Shown here: piece by piece, positions 25,953 to 34,250 of the stretch | Numbering within the stretch: position 1 is the first letter of the stretch | How the letters are laid out: every line of letters starts with the position of its first letter | NCBI GenBank assembly: GCA_021532125.1 | Contig: JADYUX010000002.1 | Span: 186,001-250,000 of the forward strand | From: Arcanobacterium haemolyticum | Lineage (GTDB): Bacteria > Actinomycetota > Actinomycetes > Actinomycetales > Actinomycetaceae | Length of the DNA: 64,000 nt | Reading direction: 5' to 3' | Notes under the pieces: model-generated | Told to the model about the DNA's origin: nothing | Seen by the model: the letters and a program-made list of their open reading frames with translations, nothing else | Databases searched by the model: none | Position numbers and translations under genes: made by a program

Positions 25953-28133
25953 TCAAGATTGATTATTCTGTAGCTCCGGGTCGTAATCTCTCTTGGTCAT
26001 CGACGACGTGACGAGTGCAAGGAAGGCGGGGGCTGCGATATAGAAGCCTTCTTTAATCATGAGCGCACCGGAATCATTAATCGGCACTGCAATGGCGATA
26101 CCTGCGAGCACAGCGAAAATGAGGGGACGAATATATCCTTCGCGAGAAATGTCTCGGAGCGTTGCCAGGTGCTTGCTGCCACGCTGATCAAGCCTGCGTA
26201 GGGCAAGGGTTAGTGCGATGACGGCAACGAAGATAAAGACCAGCGTCGCGATCGTACTTGGCCGAGATGTGAACGACCTCAGTACGTCACGCACCTTGCC
26301 GAGAAGGAGATTGATGTTGTCGTCGGTGCCGATGCTCGTCCAGAAGCGCCCAATATGAGATTCTCCGCCCGAGCGTGAGTCGAGCAGAGCGACAGCGCCC
26401 ATCGAACTCACCGTAAGGACGAGCCACAAAACGCCATGTCTCCACCGCAGGCGGCGTCCCGACAGCAGGACCGCTGCGAGGATGAAGGCTGCGATGATCC
26501 CTGGGGGTCCTCCAAAGTCAGCCCCCCATGCCGGAAGAGCATCAACTAGCAGGACAATAACGCCAACTGCACCGGTGACGAGGGCGATATGCCGTGTCCA
26601 ACGTACAAAAAGAAGAAGTGTGAGCAGACCGGCAATGATGAGTATGAGATATGTGCGGTTAGAGATGCCGTAGAAGCGCCGCGAGGTGAGTACAAGCGAC
26701 CCCATGAAGCCGTTGATTTGATGGCTTGAACCTGCAATGACGTCGATGCAGAGCACGCCAAGAGCTAGCGCCGAGATCGCCCCGAGGGGCGAGGAGGTTT
26801 TGCGTGCAACGACGGTGATCGCAGCGGCAAGCAGAGCAGTGAGGCCGATGGCTGTAGCTGCAGCGCCTGCGCTATGTGATGTCCAGGGGATCCGCCACCA
26901 GGGTAGGAAGTTGAGGACAAGTGCTGCCGGCACGAAGGCGTATGCCCATGTGTTCAAGCCAGCGAGCGCACGCCACCATTGTTGCGGGGCAGCATTTTCA
27001 CGTCCAGCTCTCGTGGGCTTCACGAAGAAAAGGAGGATCGTAGCGAGAGCGACGACGATGACCGTCCAGTTAAATGCCTGATACCACTTCGCTGTAGAAC
27101 GGTAGGCCGTGTAGGTGTGATCGACGAAGTCGTCGACGGTGTGGAGAGCTTCGTCGATGGACGGTGTCGGGCTGCTAGAGAGGATCGTGCGGTCGCCTTG
27201 GAGATAGGAACGTAGATCAGCGATGGTAATGAGGCCCGTGGCGCGTGTCGAGGATGAGTGGATGATAGCTGGACCAGGAGTGAGTTTATCCTCGTGTGAT
27301 AGCCGAGAATCGGATGCACTTGCAGGGGTGATTGCGACGAATTGGAGTGAACCGGTTGCCGACGAGTCCGCAAGAGAGGCGATGATCTGCGTGCGATCGA
27401 GTTCGAGTGCATCGAGGGCCCCAAGCACGCGGGAGAGGCGCCCCATGAGGTCGTCGACCTGCTGCGTATAGGCGGGGGAGTCTGGCTCTGCTCGGACTGT
27501 ACCGAGATCGATAAAGACATCTCCGGAGGCATTCGCGACGAGTTCGGCGAGCTCTGATTCGGGAGACAACGGATACCAGGGTGCGGCGTTGCCAGACGAA
27601 TCAGCAACGGTGAGAGCTGCACCTTCACCAATGGCAAGGGCACCTGGATAAGGGGAGGATTGAGGCCACGATTGTGGCGCGGTGAGTTCGGCAAAACCGT
27701 CGATAGTGGCGAGACCCGACGTATTCCCTGACGCAAGAGAGAGTGGCGTGCACGGGTCCTCCGAATGAGTAGCGCGCTCTCGGCCCTGGTCGTCGATAAC
27801 GTCTCCTGAGGCGACGAGGGACATCCATCCCTCCGAGGGACACGTGAAAGTCGGAACCGATCGGGCAGTCATGCTCGCAACATTGGCCTTCTCAAGTGCG
27901 GCGCGAATTACGGGATCGTGCGTGTTCATTGCGGTGACATCAATGCCCGACATCCCGATGAGAACGAAGGGAGCATGAGCGGATGAATTGCTTTGTGACG
28001 AGCTTTCAACGGCACGCGAATGCGGTACGGCGGGCGATGCCTGAGCCGACGAGAATGCCCCACACGCCAAGAAAAGAAGGACGGCAGCAACAAAGACGAC
28101 GAAAAATCGTCGTGCTGCGTTCGTCGTACTCAT
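25953..28133 (-). CDS. Large membrane protein with degenerate alkaline-phosphatase-like extracytoplasmic domain
   Basis: A 726-residue protein. A signal segment (residues about 8-30, ending SSAQASPA) leads to an extracytoplasmic domain up to about 350. That domain contains VLIGMSGIDVTAM, a TCPSEGWMSLVASG motif, DVFIDLGTVRAEPDS and a LDRTQIIASLADSS segment. The layout resembles the alkaline-phosphatase superfamily (strand, nucleophile loop, late strand) without the usual metal-binding Asp/His set. About 11 membrane segments follow (first near 365). I know similar actinobacterial proteins only as hypothetical. The ATG at 28133 has GAGGAAG upstream; longer starts to 28220 are possible. It is divergent from the coiled-coil protein gene. 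Confidence 0.7.
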   Translation of the reverse strand: MSTTNAARRFFVVFVAAVLLFLACGAFSSAQASPAVPHSRAVESSSQSNSSAHAPFVLIGMSGIDVTAMNTHDPVIRAALEKANVASMTARSVPTFTCPSEGWMSLVASGDVIDDQGRERATHSEDPCTPLSLASGNTSGLATIDGFAELTAPQSWPQSSPYPGALAIGEGAALTVADSSGNAAPWYPLSPESELAELVANASGDVFIDLGTVRAEPDSPAYTQQVDDLMGRLSRVLGALDALELDRTQIIASLADSSATGSLQFVAITPASASDSRLSHEDKLTPGPAIIHSSSTRATGLITIADLRSYLQGDRTILSSSPTPSIDEALHTVDDFVDHTYTAYRSTAKWYQAFNWTVIVVALATILLFFVKPTRAGRENAAPQQWWRALAGLNTWAYAFVPAALVLNFLPWWRIPWTSHSAGAAATAIGLTALLAAAITVVARKTSSPLGAISALALGVLCIDVIAGSSHQINGFMGSLVLTSRRFYGISNRTYLILIIAGLLTLLLFVRWTRHIALVTGAVGVIVLLVDALPAWGADFGGPPGIIAAFILAAVLLSGRRLRWRHGVLWLVLTVSSMGAVALLDSRSGGESHIGRFWTSIGTDDNINLLLGKVRDVLRSFTSRPSTIATLVFIFVAVIALTLALRRLDQRGSKHLATLRDISREGYIRPLIFAVLAGIAIAVPINDSGALMIKEGFYIAAPAFLALVTSSMTKRDYDPELQNNQS

Positions 28134-28486
28134 AGCTTCCTCATCCTCTCTCATACCGTGACACTCTACGTTACCGAAGAATCTGACACCGATGAGAGTC
28201 CTCCCTCGTTGCCTTGACAATCTCCGCGGATGTAGGAAGTGGGGTAGCGGATGATCCTGTGGAAAAGATGCGCAATCTTCTCACCAGGAGAAACGAGTCG
28301 TTAGACGAGGACCTGTGGATAAAGACTTCGCCAAGCAGCGCGATTCATGCATACTCAGGTACACCGCGGCTCTCCGCAGCACGGAAAATGCGACGCTGGG
28401 TAACTCAGCCTTCAACACGACGAATCCGACGAAGATTGAATACTTAACGACAAGCCATCAGAAGACCCACGAAAGTGAGATCGACA
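28134..28486. other. Divergent intergenic region with no convincing gene
   Basis: This 353-base gap separates the membrane protein (minus) from the Gly/Ser-rich protein (plus). A TTGACA at 28216-28221 is a possible -35, but I see no good -10 at 16-18 bases. Short frames here have no recognisable product. Confidence 0.4.
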
Positions 28487-29659
28487 ATGACTGACGAAAC
28501 ACAGATGTTTACGCCGGCCAATAACTCATCCGGCGATCCACGACCAACTGATCATGACGAGGATGCGACTGTCAGAGAGACACGACTGAGGCGCCGTCTC
28601 GTCTATGGCGGTGTTGGTGCGTTGTGTGCTCTGGCTATCGCTGTGGTGGGCGTGACGATTCACTCACGGGCCGAAGCGAGCGCGTTGCGTGAGGCACGCG
28701 GTGAATATGCGAAGGCCGTGAGCGTGGAGGCCGGGGCCAAGAGTGACCTAGAGGCGGCTTTGACTGCTGCTGGGGGCTTGAACGAAGGCTGCACGGACAA
28801 GGTGGCTGACCCGGCTGTGTGCGATACGCTCACTGCCGCGATTAGTGAGGCGCAACCGTTAAACCTCACGGACGCTATCGACGCTAAAACGGCATCCAAG
28901 GATGCGCTGGATAAGGCGTTGAGCGCGGTGAAGGAGAACACGAAGGCACTTCAAGAGGCCTGCGGGAAGCTCAATGACGCCAATAGTGCTGTGCAAGCCT
29001 CGATTGGCGCGAAAGCGTTGGCGGGGGAGCTTGACGCACTAAACGCTGCCATTGCGAACGCTGAGGGTGTGCTTGGCCAGGCTCGTGAGCTCGTCGGGTC
29101 GACAGAAGGCCAGGTGGCGGACGAAGCCACGCGCCATGCTTTGCAGGCGTCAGTTGATGTGCTTCAAGGCGCTGTCGATGCTGGCAAGAACCTTGCGGCT
29201 TCGACGGATACGGCTGCCGTAACAAGCGCGAACGATGCAATCAATACGGCACTGGCGTCAGTCAATGACGGCATAGGGCAGGTGCAAGCATCGCAGGCCG
29301 CATGGGCACAAGCTCAAGCCCCGGCACGTACTGGTGGGCAGGTGTCCACACCGGCGCGTAGTGGGGGCTCCACACGCGGCGGGGCATCCGGTGGTTCGCG
29401 TGGCTCAGGCTCTAGCGGCGGATACGTGGGCGGTTCATCCTCGGGTGGCTCGACCGGCGGCTCTGGTGGTGGTTCCAGCTCAGGCGGATCAACAGGCGGT
29501 TCTAGCTCTGGTGGTGGCTCATCCTCTGGCGGATCAACCGGTGGAGGTTCATCGTCCAGTGACTCCGGCTCCGGCGGCGGCTGGGTCGATAGTGGCTGGG
29601 AGTACGAGGAAGTTTCTGACTGTGGTGACTCGCACGGTAATGCCTGGCTTTGCCCGTGA
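28487..29659 (+). CDS. Single-pass membrane protein with coiled-coil domain and Gly/Ser-rich tail
   Basis: A 390-residue protein. The N-terminal 44 residues are acidic and cytoplasmic, with a basic RLRRRL stretch before one membrane segment (about 47-65, VYGGVGALCALAIAVVGVTI). The external part is alanine-rich helix (70-270) with heptad-like spacing and two Cys (GCTDKVADPAVC). A Gly/Ser-rich tail with repeated SSSGGSTGG units (about 300-365) ends in WVDSGWEYEEVSDCGD. There is no sortase signal. The ATG at 28487 is preferred over the GTG at 28475. The function is unknown. It precedes the surface protein gene on the same strand, but two hairpins separate them. Confidence 0.75.
   Translation: MTDETQMFTPANNSSGDPRPTDHDEDATVRETRLRRRLVYGGVGALCALAIAVVGVTIHSRAEASALREARGEYAKAVSVEAGAKSDLEAALTAAGGLNEGCTDKVADPAVCDTLTAAISEAQPLNLTDAIDAKTASKDALDKALSAVKENTKALQEACGKLNDANSAVQASIGAKALAGELDALNAAIANAEGVLGQARELVGSTEGQVADEATRHALQASVDVLQGAVDAGKNLAASTDTAAVTSANDAINTALASVNDGIGQVQASQAAWAQAQAPARTGGQVSTPARSGGSTRGGASGGSRGSGSSGGYVGGSSSGGSTGGSGGGSSSGGSTGGSSSGGGSSSGGSTGGGSSSSDSGSGGGWVDSGWEYEEVSDCGDSHGNAWLCP
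29390..29578 (+). repeat. Gly/Ser-codon low-complexity repeat tract
   Basis: Imperfect tandem copies of a roughly 27-base unit encoding SSSGGSTGG and variants within the preceding gene. Such tracts are prone to length change. Confidence 0.7.
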
Positions 29660-29668
29660 TTGAGGTTT

Positions 29669-29768
29669 CCAGCACGGTTATCGTGCTGGTGGTGGTCGAC
29701 AAAATAACTCCAGAAAGGGCTGGGTGATAAGGACGGTTGGTGAGCCTGCTGGAACAGGCTCACCAACC
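29669..29768 (+). terminator. Two hairpins between the coiled-coil protein and surface protein genes
   Basis: First stem CCAGCACG/CGTGCTGG (29669-29676, 29682-29689). The second is a perfect 14-bp stem GGTTGGTGAGCCTG/CAGGCTCACCAACC (29735-29748, 29755-29768). No T-run follows. Confidence 0.7.
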
Positions 29769-29867
29769 TGGAACAAACATATTGCTGTGAGCATCTGTGG
29801 GCGTCTGGAAACGCACACGGATGTTTTGGACAACATCAGAACAACATGACTGCTCGTAGGAGTAATT

Positions 29868-32800
29868 TTGTCAGAAAAGACACGAGTATCGGGCGTGAGT
29901 GCCCGAGTGAGAATGATTATTGCCGCTGTGATCGCGGTATTCGTGATTGCTGGCACAGTGTTTGCCCTGCCTAACGGTAAGGCGGACGCGGCGGTGACCT
30001 CGCGTGACCCGAAAGGTCTGGGGCGCGTAGGTTTGTATATCACGGGCCCGACGGGGTGGAGCACGTGGTTGGGTACTGAACCCACTCGTGCTGAATCGAA
30101 TGGTGAGCCGTCCTGGTGTGTGCAGATTATGGCTGACACGCCGTTGCCTTCTCAGCAGGTGAGTGTGTCGACGTTGACGGAATCGACACCGCATATTGCG
30201 GGTTTTGATCTTTCAACCCCGCAAATGGCCCATCTTCTGGGTACTTACGGTAAGACGAGTGACTCGTATACGGCTGCTGCTCTCGCGTTTCTTGTTCATG
30301 CGAACTTTGAGACGGGTGCTGAGAATATCTCGCAGGTGCGTGCAACCCTGACAGATATTCGCTCTGTCGTCTCCAACCTGGAAAACCGTATCCGTGAACT
30401 CCGCACCGAGGCTATTAACTCGGCTGCTGTGGGTTACGAAAAGTGCGCTGCTACTGGTGACATGCAACGCAAAGGCCAAATCAACAATGTTGGTGTAAAG
30501 AATGGCAACGGTGCGTGGATCGCTGGAACGCCGATGACGGTTCAACTAGCGGGTCCAGCTGTATTCGATGCAACTGGAACGGATACCTGGACGGGAACGT
30601 CGGAGGCATCTCCATTTACTCTGACGTGGCGAGCAACCGGCAACGGAGAAGTTACATATCGTTTCACCGCAAAACAGCCGGTTCGTCGGACGTTGACGAA
30701 GTATGGGGCTTCTGGGAAGGTTCAGGATTCAATCTCATATGGCAACCGTGACCTACGGAATGATCCGGAGGAGATTACTGTTCCGGGTGATACGTGGCGT
30801 GTGGTTTATGATTTCCAGCCGGTTGTGTCCTCGCAGGTGGAGGCGCAGTTTGTTGCTGCCGGTGGCGTGTTTAGTGATGAGATCATGATGCAGGCTGACC
30901 CGAATTATGGTTCAGGGCAGTGGCTCACTCTTGATGATGGCTCCTTTGTTCCTGTCTCGTCGGTGACCTCGCTGTATTATGTGGGTCTTGATCCTGTATC
31001 AGTGAGTGATGAGGTTCCGGCGGGTGCTGAGTTGGTTGGGGAAGCCCCACTCACGTTTGCCGGGCCTGGTAGCCAGAAGATTGCTTTTGATGTCACGCGT
31101 CCGGGCTATTACGTAGCGAAAACCTTGGCGGCGAAGGACGCGCAAGGTGAGTACGCCGAGTATGTCCATTCTGATGCGACGTATCAGTTTGGTGTGGAGA
31201 ACGAGACGAGTATTGCTCGTATCAAGCCGACGATTACGACGCAGGCTTCGGATAAGCTCGTCGTGCCTGGCCAGCAGACCTCAGATAAGGTGACGGTTCG
31301 TTTGAATGAGGGTGCTTCGTGGGCTGACGGATTGACGATCAAGGCTCATGGCACGCTCTACGGCCCCTTCGATACCCCACAACCACAAAGTGACTCGGCA
31401 CCTGAGGGTGCTCCTGTAGCGGCCACGGCTGACCTCACGTTTACCTCGGATGGTCAGACGTTGGAGGCACCGTGGATGGTCCCTGATTATGGGTTCTACA
31501 CGTGGGTGTGGGATATCCGCGCTGAGAATCAAGAACACCCGATTGTTTTTGATGGTGATTTCGTTGATGACTTCATGATCACGGTGGAGACTACCTCGGT
31601 GCGTGTCCCAACCTTCGGCCACTATTCGCAGTCGCGTGAGTATAACGTTGATGCGGATGGTCGGGCCTTCGACACCATCACGATTTCCGGTTACATGGAC
31701 TCTCACACTGATTTTGAGGGTCTAGCAGGGTATTGGGCACCCGATGTTGATGAAGCGACTGTGACCGTGTATGACGCGGGTGTGGGCAGGGATTGGAAGA
31801 ACGCCGGCCCCGAAGTTCCCGAGGATGCTGTTGTTCATTGGCAAGGCACCGTCCCTGCCGTGAACGGCCGCTTCGATATCGGGTATGAGGACGGTGACCC
31901 GATTACCGGGTTTACGCCCGGACATGATTACGTGTTTGTCTACCACTTCCCAGGGGATGATCGCGTGGCGCCCTATACGTCGGCGTTTAACGATATTCGT
32001 GAACGCTTCCACGTCCCAGGGGACACCCCAGATAAGCCGGAGGTTGTCACCCAAGCAACCAAACGTGTGCTTGTCGGGCAGGACTTCACGGATACGGCTC
32101 TTGTGACAGGGGACGTGCCTGCCGGTTCGTATCTCGTCTTCGAAGCCTTCGGGCCACATAGTGATGAATCTCGACCGCGTTGTGATGATCCATTTTTCAC
32201 GAGTGAGAAGATCATGGTAGACCGTGCGGATTATCACGAGTCGGGCCCGGCCCGTGTCGATAGTGCTGGGCAGGTGTATTGGATCGAAACCTTGTATGGC
32301 AAGGATGGGACTGTGATCTCGCGCGGTGAGTGCGGCATCCCGTCGGAAACAACTGAGGTTGTGCCCTATGAGCCTGAGATTCACACGAAGGCTCACGCGG
32401 ATAACGAGAACCAGGTCGGCGGGGCGATTTGGGATACGCTCACGGCCACGTGGAAGAAGCCTGTTGGTTTTACCGACACGGCTGACCCGGCCGTGACCCC
32501 GTGGCCATACCCGGCAGGGTCGATCACGACGGTTGATCTCTACTATGCGGCACCCGGCCAGGTTCTTACGTGTGAGACGCCGATCTGGAGTGACACGATC
32601 ACCCTGATCGAAGGCCAGAGCGAGTACGAGACGGGCCGTTACACGGTCGATAAGGCCGGTACGTATGGGTTTGTGGAGACAACACGCGACCCGGACGGCA
32701 CCGTGATCTCTATCGGCCTGTGTGGTGACCCGGATGAAACCGTGACCATCGAAGAACCACCCACTCCACCAACCGAGACACCATCAACCCCACCAAGCGA

Positions 32801-32945
32801 GACGCCTTCGACGCCGCCGGCGGATAGACCTTCGTCGCCCCCACATGAGCTCGCCTATACCGGCAGCAGCACCGCGACGCTCATGCTCGTCGTCGCTCTA
32901 TTCCTCGTCTGCGGAGCAGGGATCGTAATCATACGACACAGGTAG
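29868..32945 (+). CDS. Large sortase-anchored surface protein with repeated beta-type domains
   Basis: A 1025-residue surface protein starting at TTG (GTAGGAG 5 bases upstream). A signal peptide is at residues 1-40 (VRMIIAAVIAVFVIAG...GKADAA). An N-terminal domain begins PSWCVQIMADTPLP and has a second Cys near 192. From about residue 440 there are at least three copies of a beta-type module opening with P-x-[IV]-x-T-[QK]-A and V(x)G (PTITTQASDKLVVPGQ, PEVVTQATKRVLVGQ, PEIHTKAHADNENQVGG). A Pro/Thr/Ser wall-spanning stretch (PPTETPSTPP repeats) precedes the sorting signal LAYTG, a hydrophobic segment and a basic tail (IIRHR). The LAxTG form suggests a class E sortase. An adhesin role is inferred; no ligand-binding motif is recognised. 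Confidence 0.85.
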   Translation: MSEKTRVSGVSARVRMIIAAVIAVFVIAGTVFALPNGKADAAVTSRDPKGLGRVGLYITGPTGWSTWLGTEPTRAESNGEPSWCVQIMADTPLPSQQVSVSTLTESTPHIAGFDLSTPQMAHLLGTYGKTSDSYTAAALAFLVHANFETGAENISQVRATLTDIRSVVSNLENRIRELRTEAINSAAVGYEKCAATGDMQRKGQINNVGVKNGNGAWIAGTPMTVQLAGPAVFDATGTDTWTGTSEASPFTLTWRATGNGEVTYRFTAKQPVRRTLTKYGASGKVQDSISYGNRDLRNDPEEITVPGDTWRVVYDFQPVVSSQVEAQFVAAGGVFSDEIMMQADPNYGSGQWLTLDDGSFVPVSSVTSLYYVGLDPVSVSDEVPAGAELVGEAPLTFAGPGSQKIAFDVTRPGYYVAKTLAAKDAQGEYAEYVHSDATYQFGVENETSIARIKPTITTQASDKLVVPGQQTSDKVTVRLNEGASWADGLTIKAHGTLYGPFDTPQPQSDSAPEGAPVAATADLTFTSDGQTLEAPWMVPDYGFYTWVWDIRAENQEHPIVFDGDFVDDFMITVETTSVRVPTFGHYSQSREYNVDADGRAFDTITISGYMDSHTDFEGLAGYWAPDVDEATVTVYDAGVGRDWKNAGPEVPEDAVVHWQGTVPAVNGRFDIGYEDGDPITGFTPGHDYVFVYHFPGDDRVAPYTSAFNDIRERFHVPGDTPDKPEVVTQATKRVLVGQDFTDTALVTGDVPAGSYLVFEAFGPHSDESRPRCDDPFFTSEKIMVDRADYHESGPARVDSAGQVYWIETLYGKDGTVISRGECGIPSETTEVVPYEPEIHTKAHADNENQVGGAIWDTLTATWKKPVGFTDTADPAVTPWPYPAGSITTVDLYYAAPGQVLTCETPIWSDTITLIEGQSEYETGRYTVDKAGTYGFVETTRDPDGTVISIGLCGDPDETVTIEEPPTPPTETPSTPPSETPSTPPADRPSSPPHELAYTGSSTATLMLVVALFLVCGAGIVIIRHR

Positions 32946-32949
32946 CGTG

Positions 32950-32988
32950 ATCCCGTGCGGCCCTCACTTCGTGGGGGACGCACGGGAT
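32950..32988. terminator. Long hairpin between surface protein and DUF2200 genes
   Basis: Outer stem ATCCCGTGCG/CGCACGGGAT (32950-32959, 32979-32988) with an inner stem CCCTCAC/GTGGGGG (one G-T pair). It lies between converging genes and could serve both. Confidence 0.85.
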
Positions 32989-32996
32989 GACAGGCA

Positions 32997-33353
32997 TCAT
33001 TCCGTTTCACGAAGCACTTTCGTGAGGGGCCGGCCACGCGCGATTTCGTCGACGAGCTTGTCAAGAACTCGTATGCGCCACATAAGTGGGTCGTCAATAT
33101 CAGCAAGTTTGACACCACAGATACTGCCGGTCACGAGGCTCGCGTGCGGATTCAGGTCACAGCCGTCAAAGAATTCCCGGAACGACACACGAGAAGCAAG
33201 GGCCTCGCTTAATTCGTCGTCGGTATATCCAGTGAGCCAACGAAATACAGCATGAAGTTCCTCGCGGCTGCGCCCCTTCTTCTCAACTTTCGTGACATAG
33301 TGGGGATAGACGGATGCAACTGGCATGTCGAAAATTCTGCTCACATACGCCAT
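32997..33353 (-). CDS. DUF2200 domain-containing protein
   Basis: A 118-residue protein that matches the DUF2200 family over its full length: SRIFDMPVASVYPHYVTKVE at the start, HAVFRWLTGYTDDEL, CDLNPHASLVTGSICGVKLA, and IDDPLMWRIRVLDKLVDEIA near the end. The family is small, cytoplasmic and widespread in bacteria, and has no assigned biochemical role. It is convergent with the surface protein gene and lies 46 bases downstream of the small membrane protein gene on the same strand. Confidence 0.9.
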   Translation of the reverse strand: MAYVSRIFDMPVASVYPHYVTKVEKKGRSREELHAVFRWLTGYTDDELSEALASRVSFREFFDGCDLNPHASLVTGSICGVKLADIDDPLMWRIRVLDKLVDEIARGRPLTKVLRETE

Positions 33354-33395
33354 CGTAGAGGAGAATCGAAGATTCTCGGACGGTACTTCCGGGCA

Positions 33396-33899
33396 TTACT
33401 GGGATTCGTCAGAATCAGCAGCGGCATTGCCATCGCTGCCGCGATCCGACAATTCCTCTTGGTTGCTCTTGGCGATATCAGCAGGTTCGCCCGATGCGCT
33501 ATCGTCTGCCGCAGGTGCGGCTTCGCCACGCACGTCGTCGCGTTGCGACGGTTCTGTCGTATCTAATTCGCTGTGAGCATCCTCAGTTTCTGCAAGAAAT
33601 CCTCCCGGAATCGCTACCGATTGCGATCCAAAGCTGCGGATAACTGCAGAGAACAAAACCGTGAGCACGATTGCGAGAATTCCGCATGTGATAAGGCCGG
33701 TACCGAGAGAAACCAAGAGACTGCCTGTCTGGATCTTCCCGTAATAGACACTCGGATCTTTGAGCGCACCAGTATTGGCAGCAATCTGTACCGAAAGTGA
33801 GGTTGAACGGCCAACCACAGCAAGGATAATTCCCGAGATAAGCGACACCAGAGAGATGAGCCAAGAGACAATCAACGACGTACGGGCAGGATTCTTCAC
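33396..33899 (-). CDS. Small two-TM membrane protein with acidic tail
   Basis: A 167-residue protein. Two membrane segments are visible: about 8-30 (TSLIVSWLISLVSLISGIILAVVG) and 58-90 (TGSLLVSLGTGLITCGILAIVLTVLFSAVI; cited from parts). The C-terminal 65 residues are Asp/Glu/Ser/Ala-rich and probably disordered in the cytoplasm. I start at GTG 33899, which has GAAAGG about 6 bases upstream; a farther ATG at 33947 would add 16 residues. Similar small proteins occur in Actinomycetaceae without known function. It may be co-transcribed with DUF2200. Confidence 0.6.
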   Translation of the reverse strand: MKNPARTSLIVSWLISLVSLISGIILAVVGRSTSLSVQIAANTGALKDPSVYYGKIQTGSLLVSLGTGLITCGILAIVLTVLFSAVIRSFGSQSVAIPGGFLAETEDAHSELDTTEPSQRDDVRGEAAPAADDSASGEPADIAKSNQEELSDRGSDGNAAADSDESQ

Positions 33900-33947
33900 A
33901 AGGAACCTTTCACATGAAGTAACAATGACCAGCCAATGAGGCAACAA

Positions 33948-34250
33948 CGCCTCCCAGCCGATTGAGCACTAGTAACACAGCACCCCTCACGAAAATTAAC
34001 GATCGTGGCTGGAGAGCAACGCAAGAACACCTGGTGAAAACCTGAGATACCCTCGCGCGGCATAAAAGTTTTTCGGTCACCCCGACGTGCAGAAGCCCCG
34101 GACGGAAGTGAGGTTCAGTTCACGGGAGGCCCTACTTACGCCATAAAACATCCCTGACTAAGATTCTTCTGGTGTCATAAAGCAGTGCATGGAAGCGCTG
34201 CAAAGCTCCCGTGCACAGCGAAGAACTAAACGGGAAGTAGTGATCTGTTA
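33948..34250. other. Intergenic region upstream of the MATE gene
   Basis: About 300 bases between divergent genes. It contains several short stems, for example GAGGC/GCCTC near 33943-33953, and a CTGAGATACCC string at 34042-34052 that recalls a TPP-aptamer core. The rest of that aptamer is not found. I see no clear promoter or gene. Confidence 0.35.

Noticed and set aside
29390-29578. CRISPR-like repeat array
   Set aside because: The repeats are imperfect Gly/Ser codons in a reading frame without unique spacers.
30061-30460. Thioester domain at the N-terminus of the surface protein (CVQ and a hydrophobic helix)
   Set aside because: The required Gln in the TQxAIW-type motif is not present, so no internal thioester can be supported.
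34042-34052. CTGAGATACCC string recalling a TPP riboswitch before the MATE gene
   Set aside because: The second conserved TPP block (GAACCTGATC and the GGAGGGA end) is absent.
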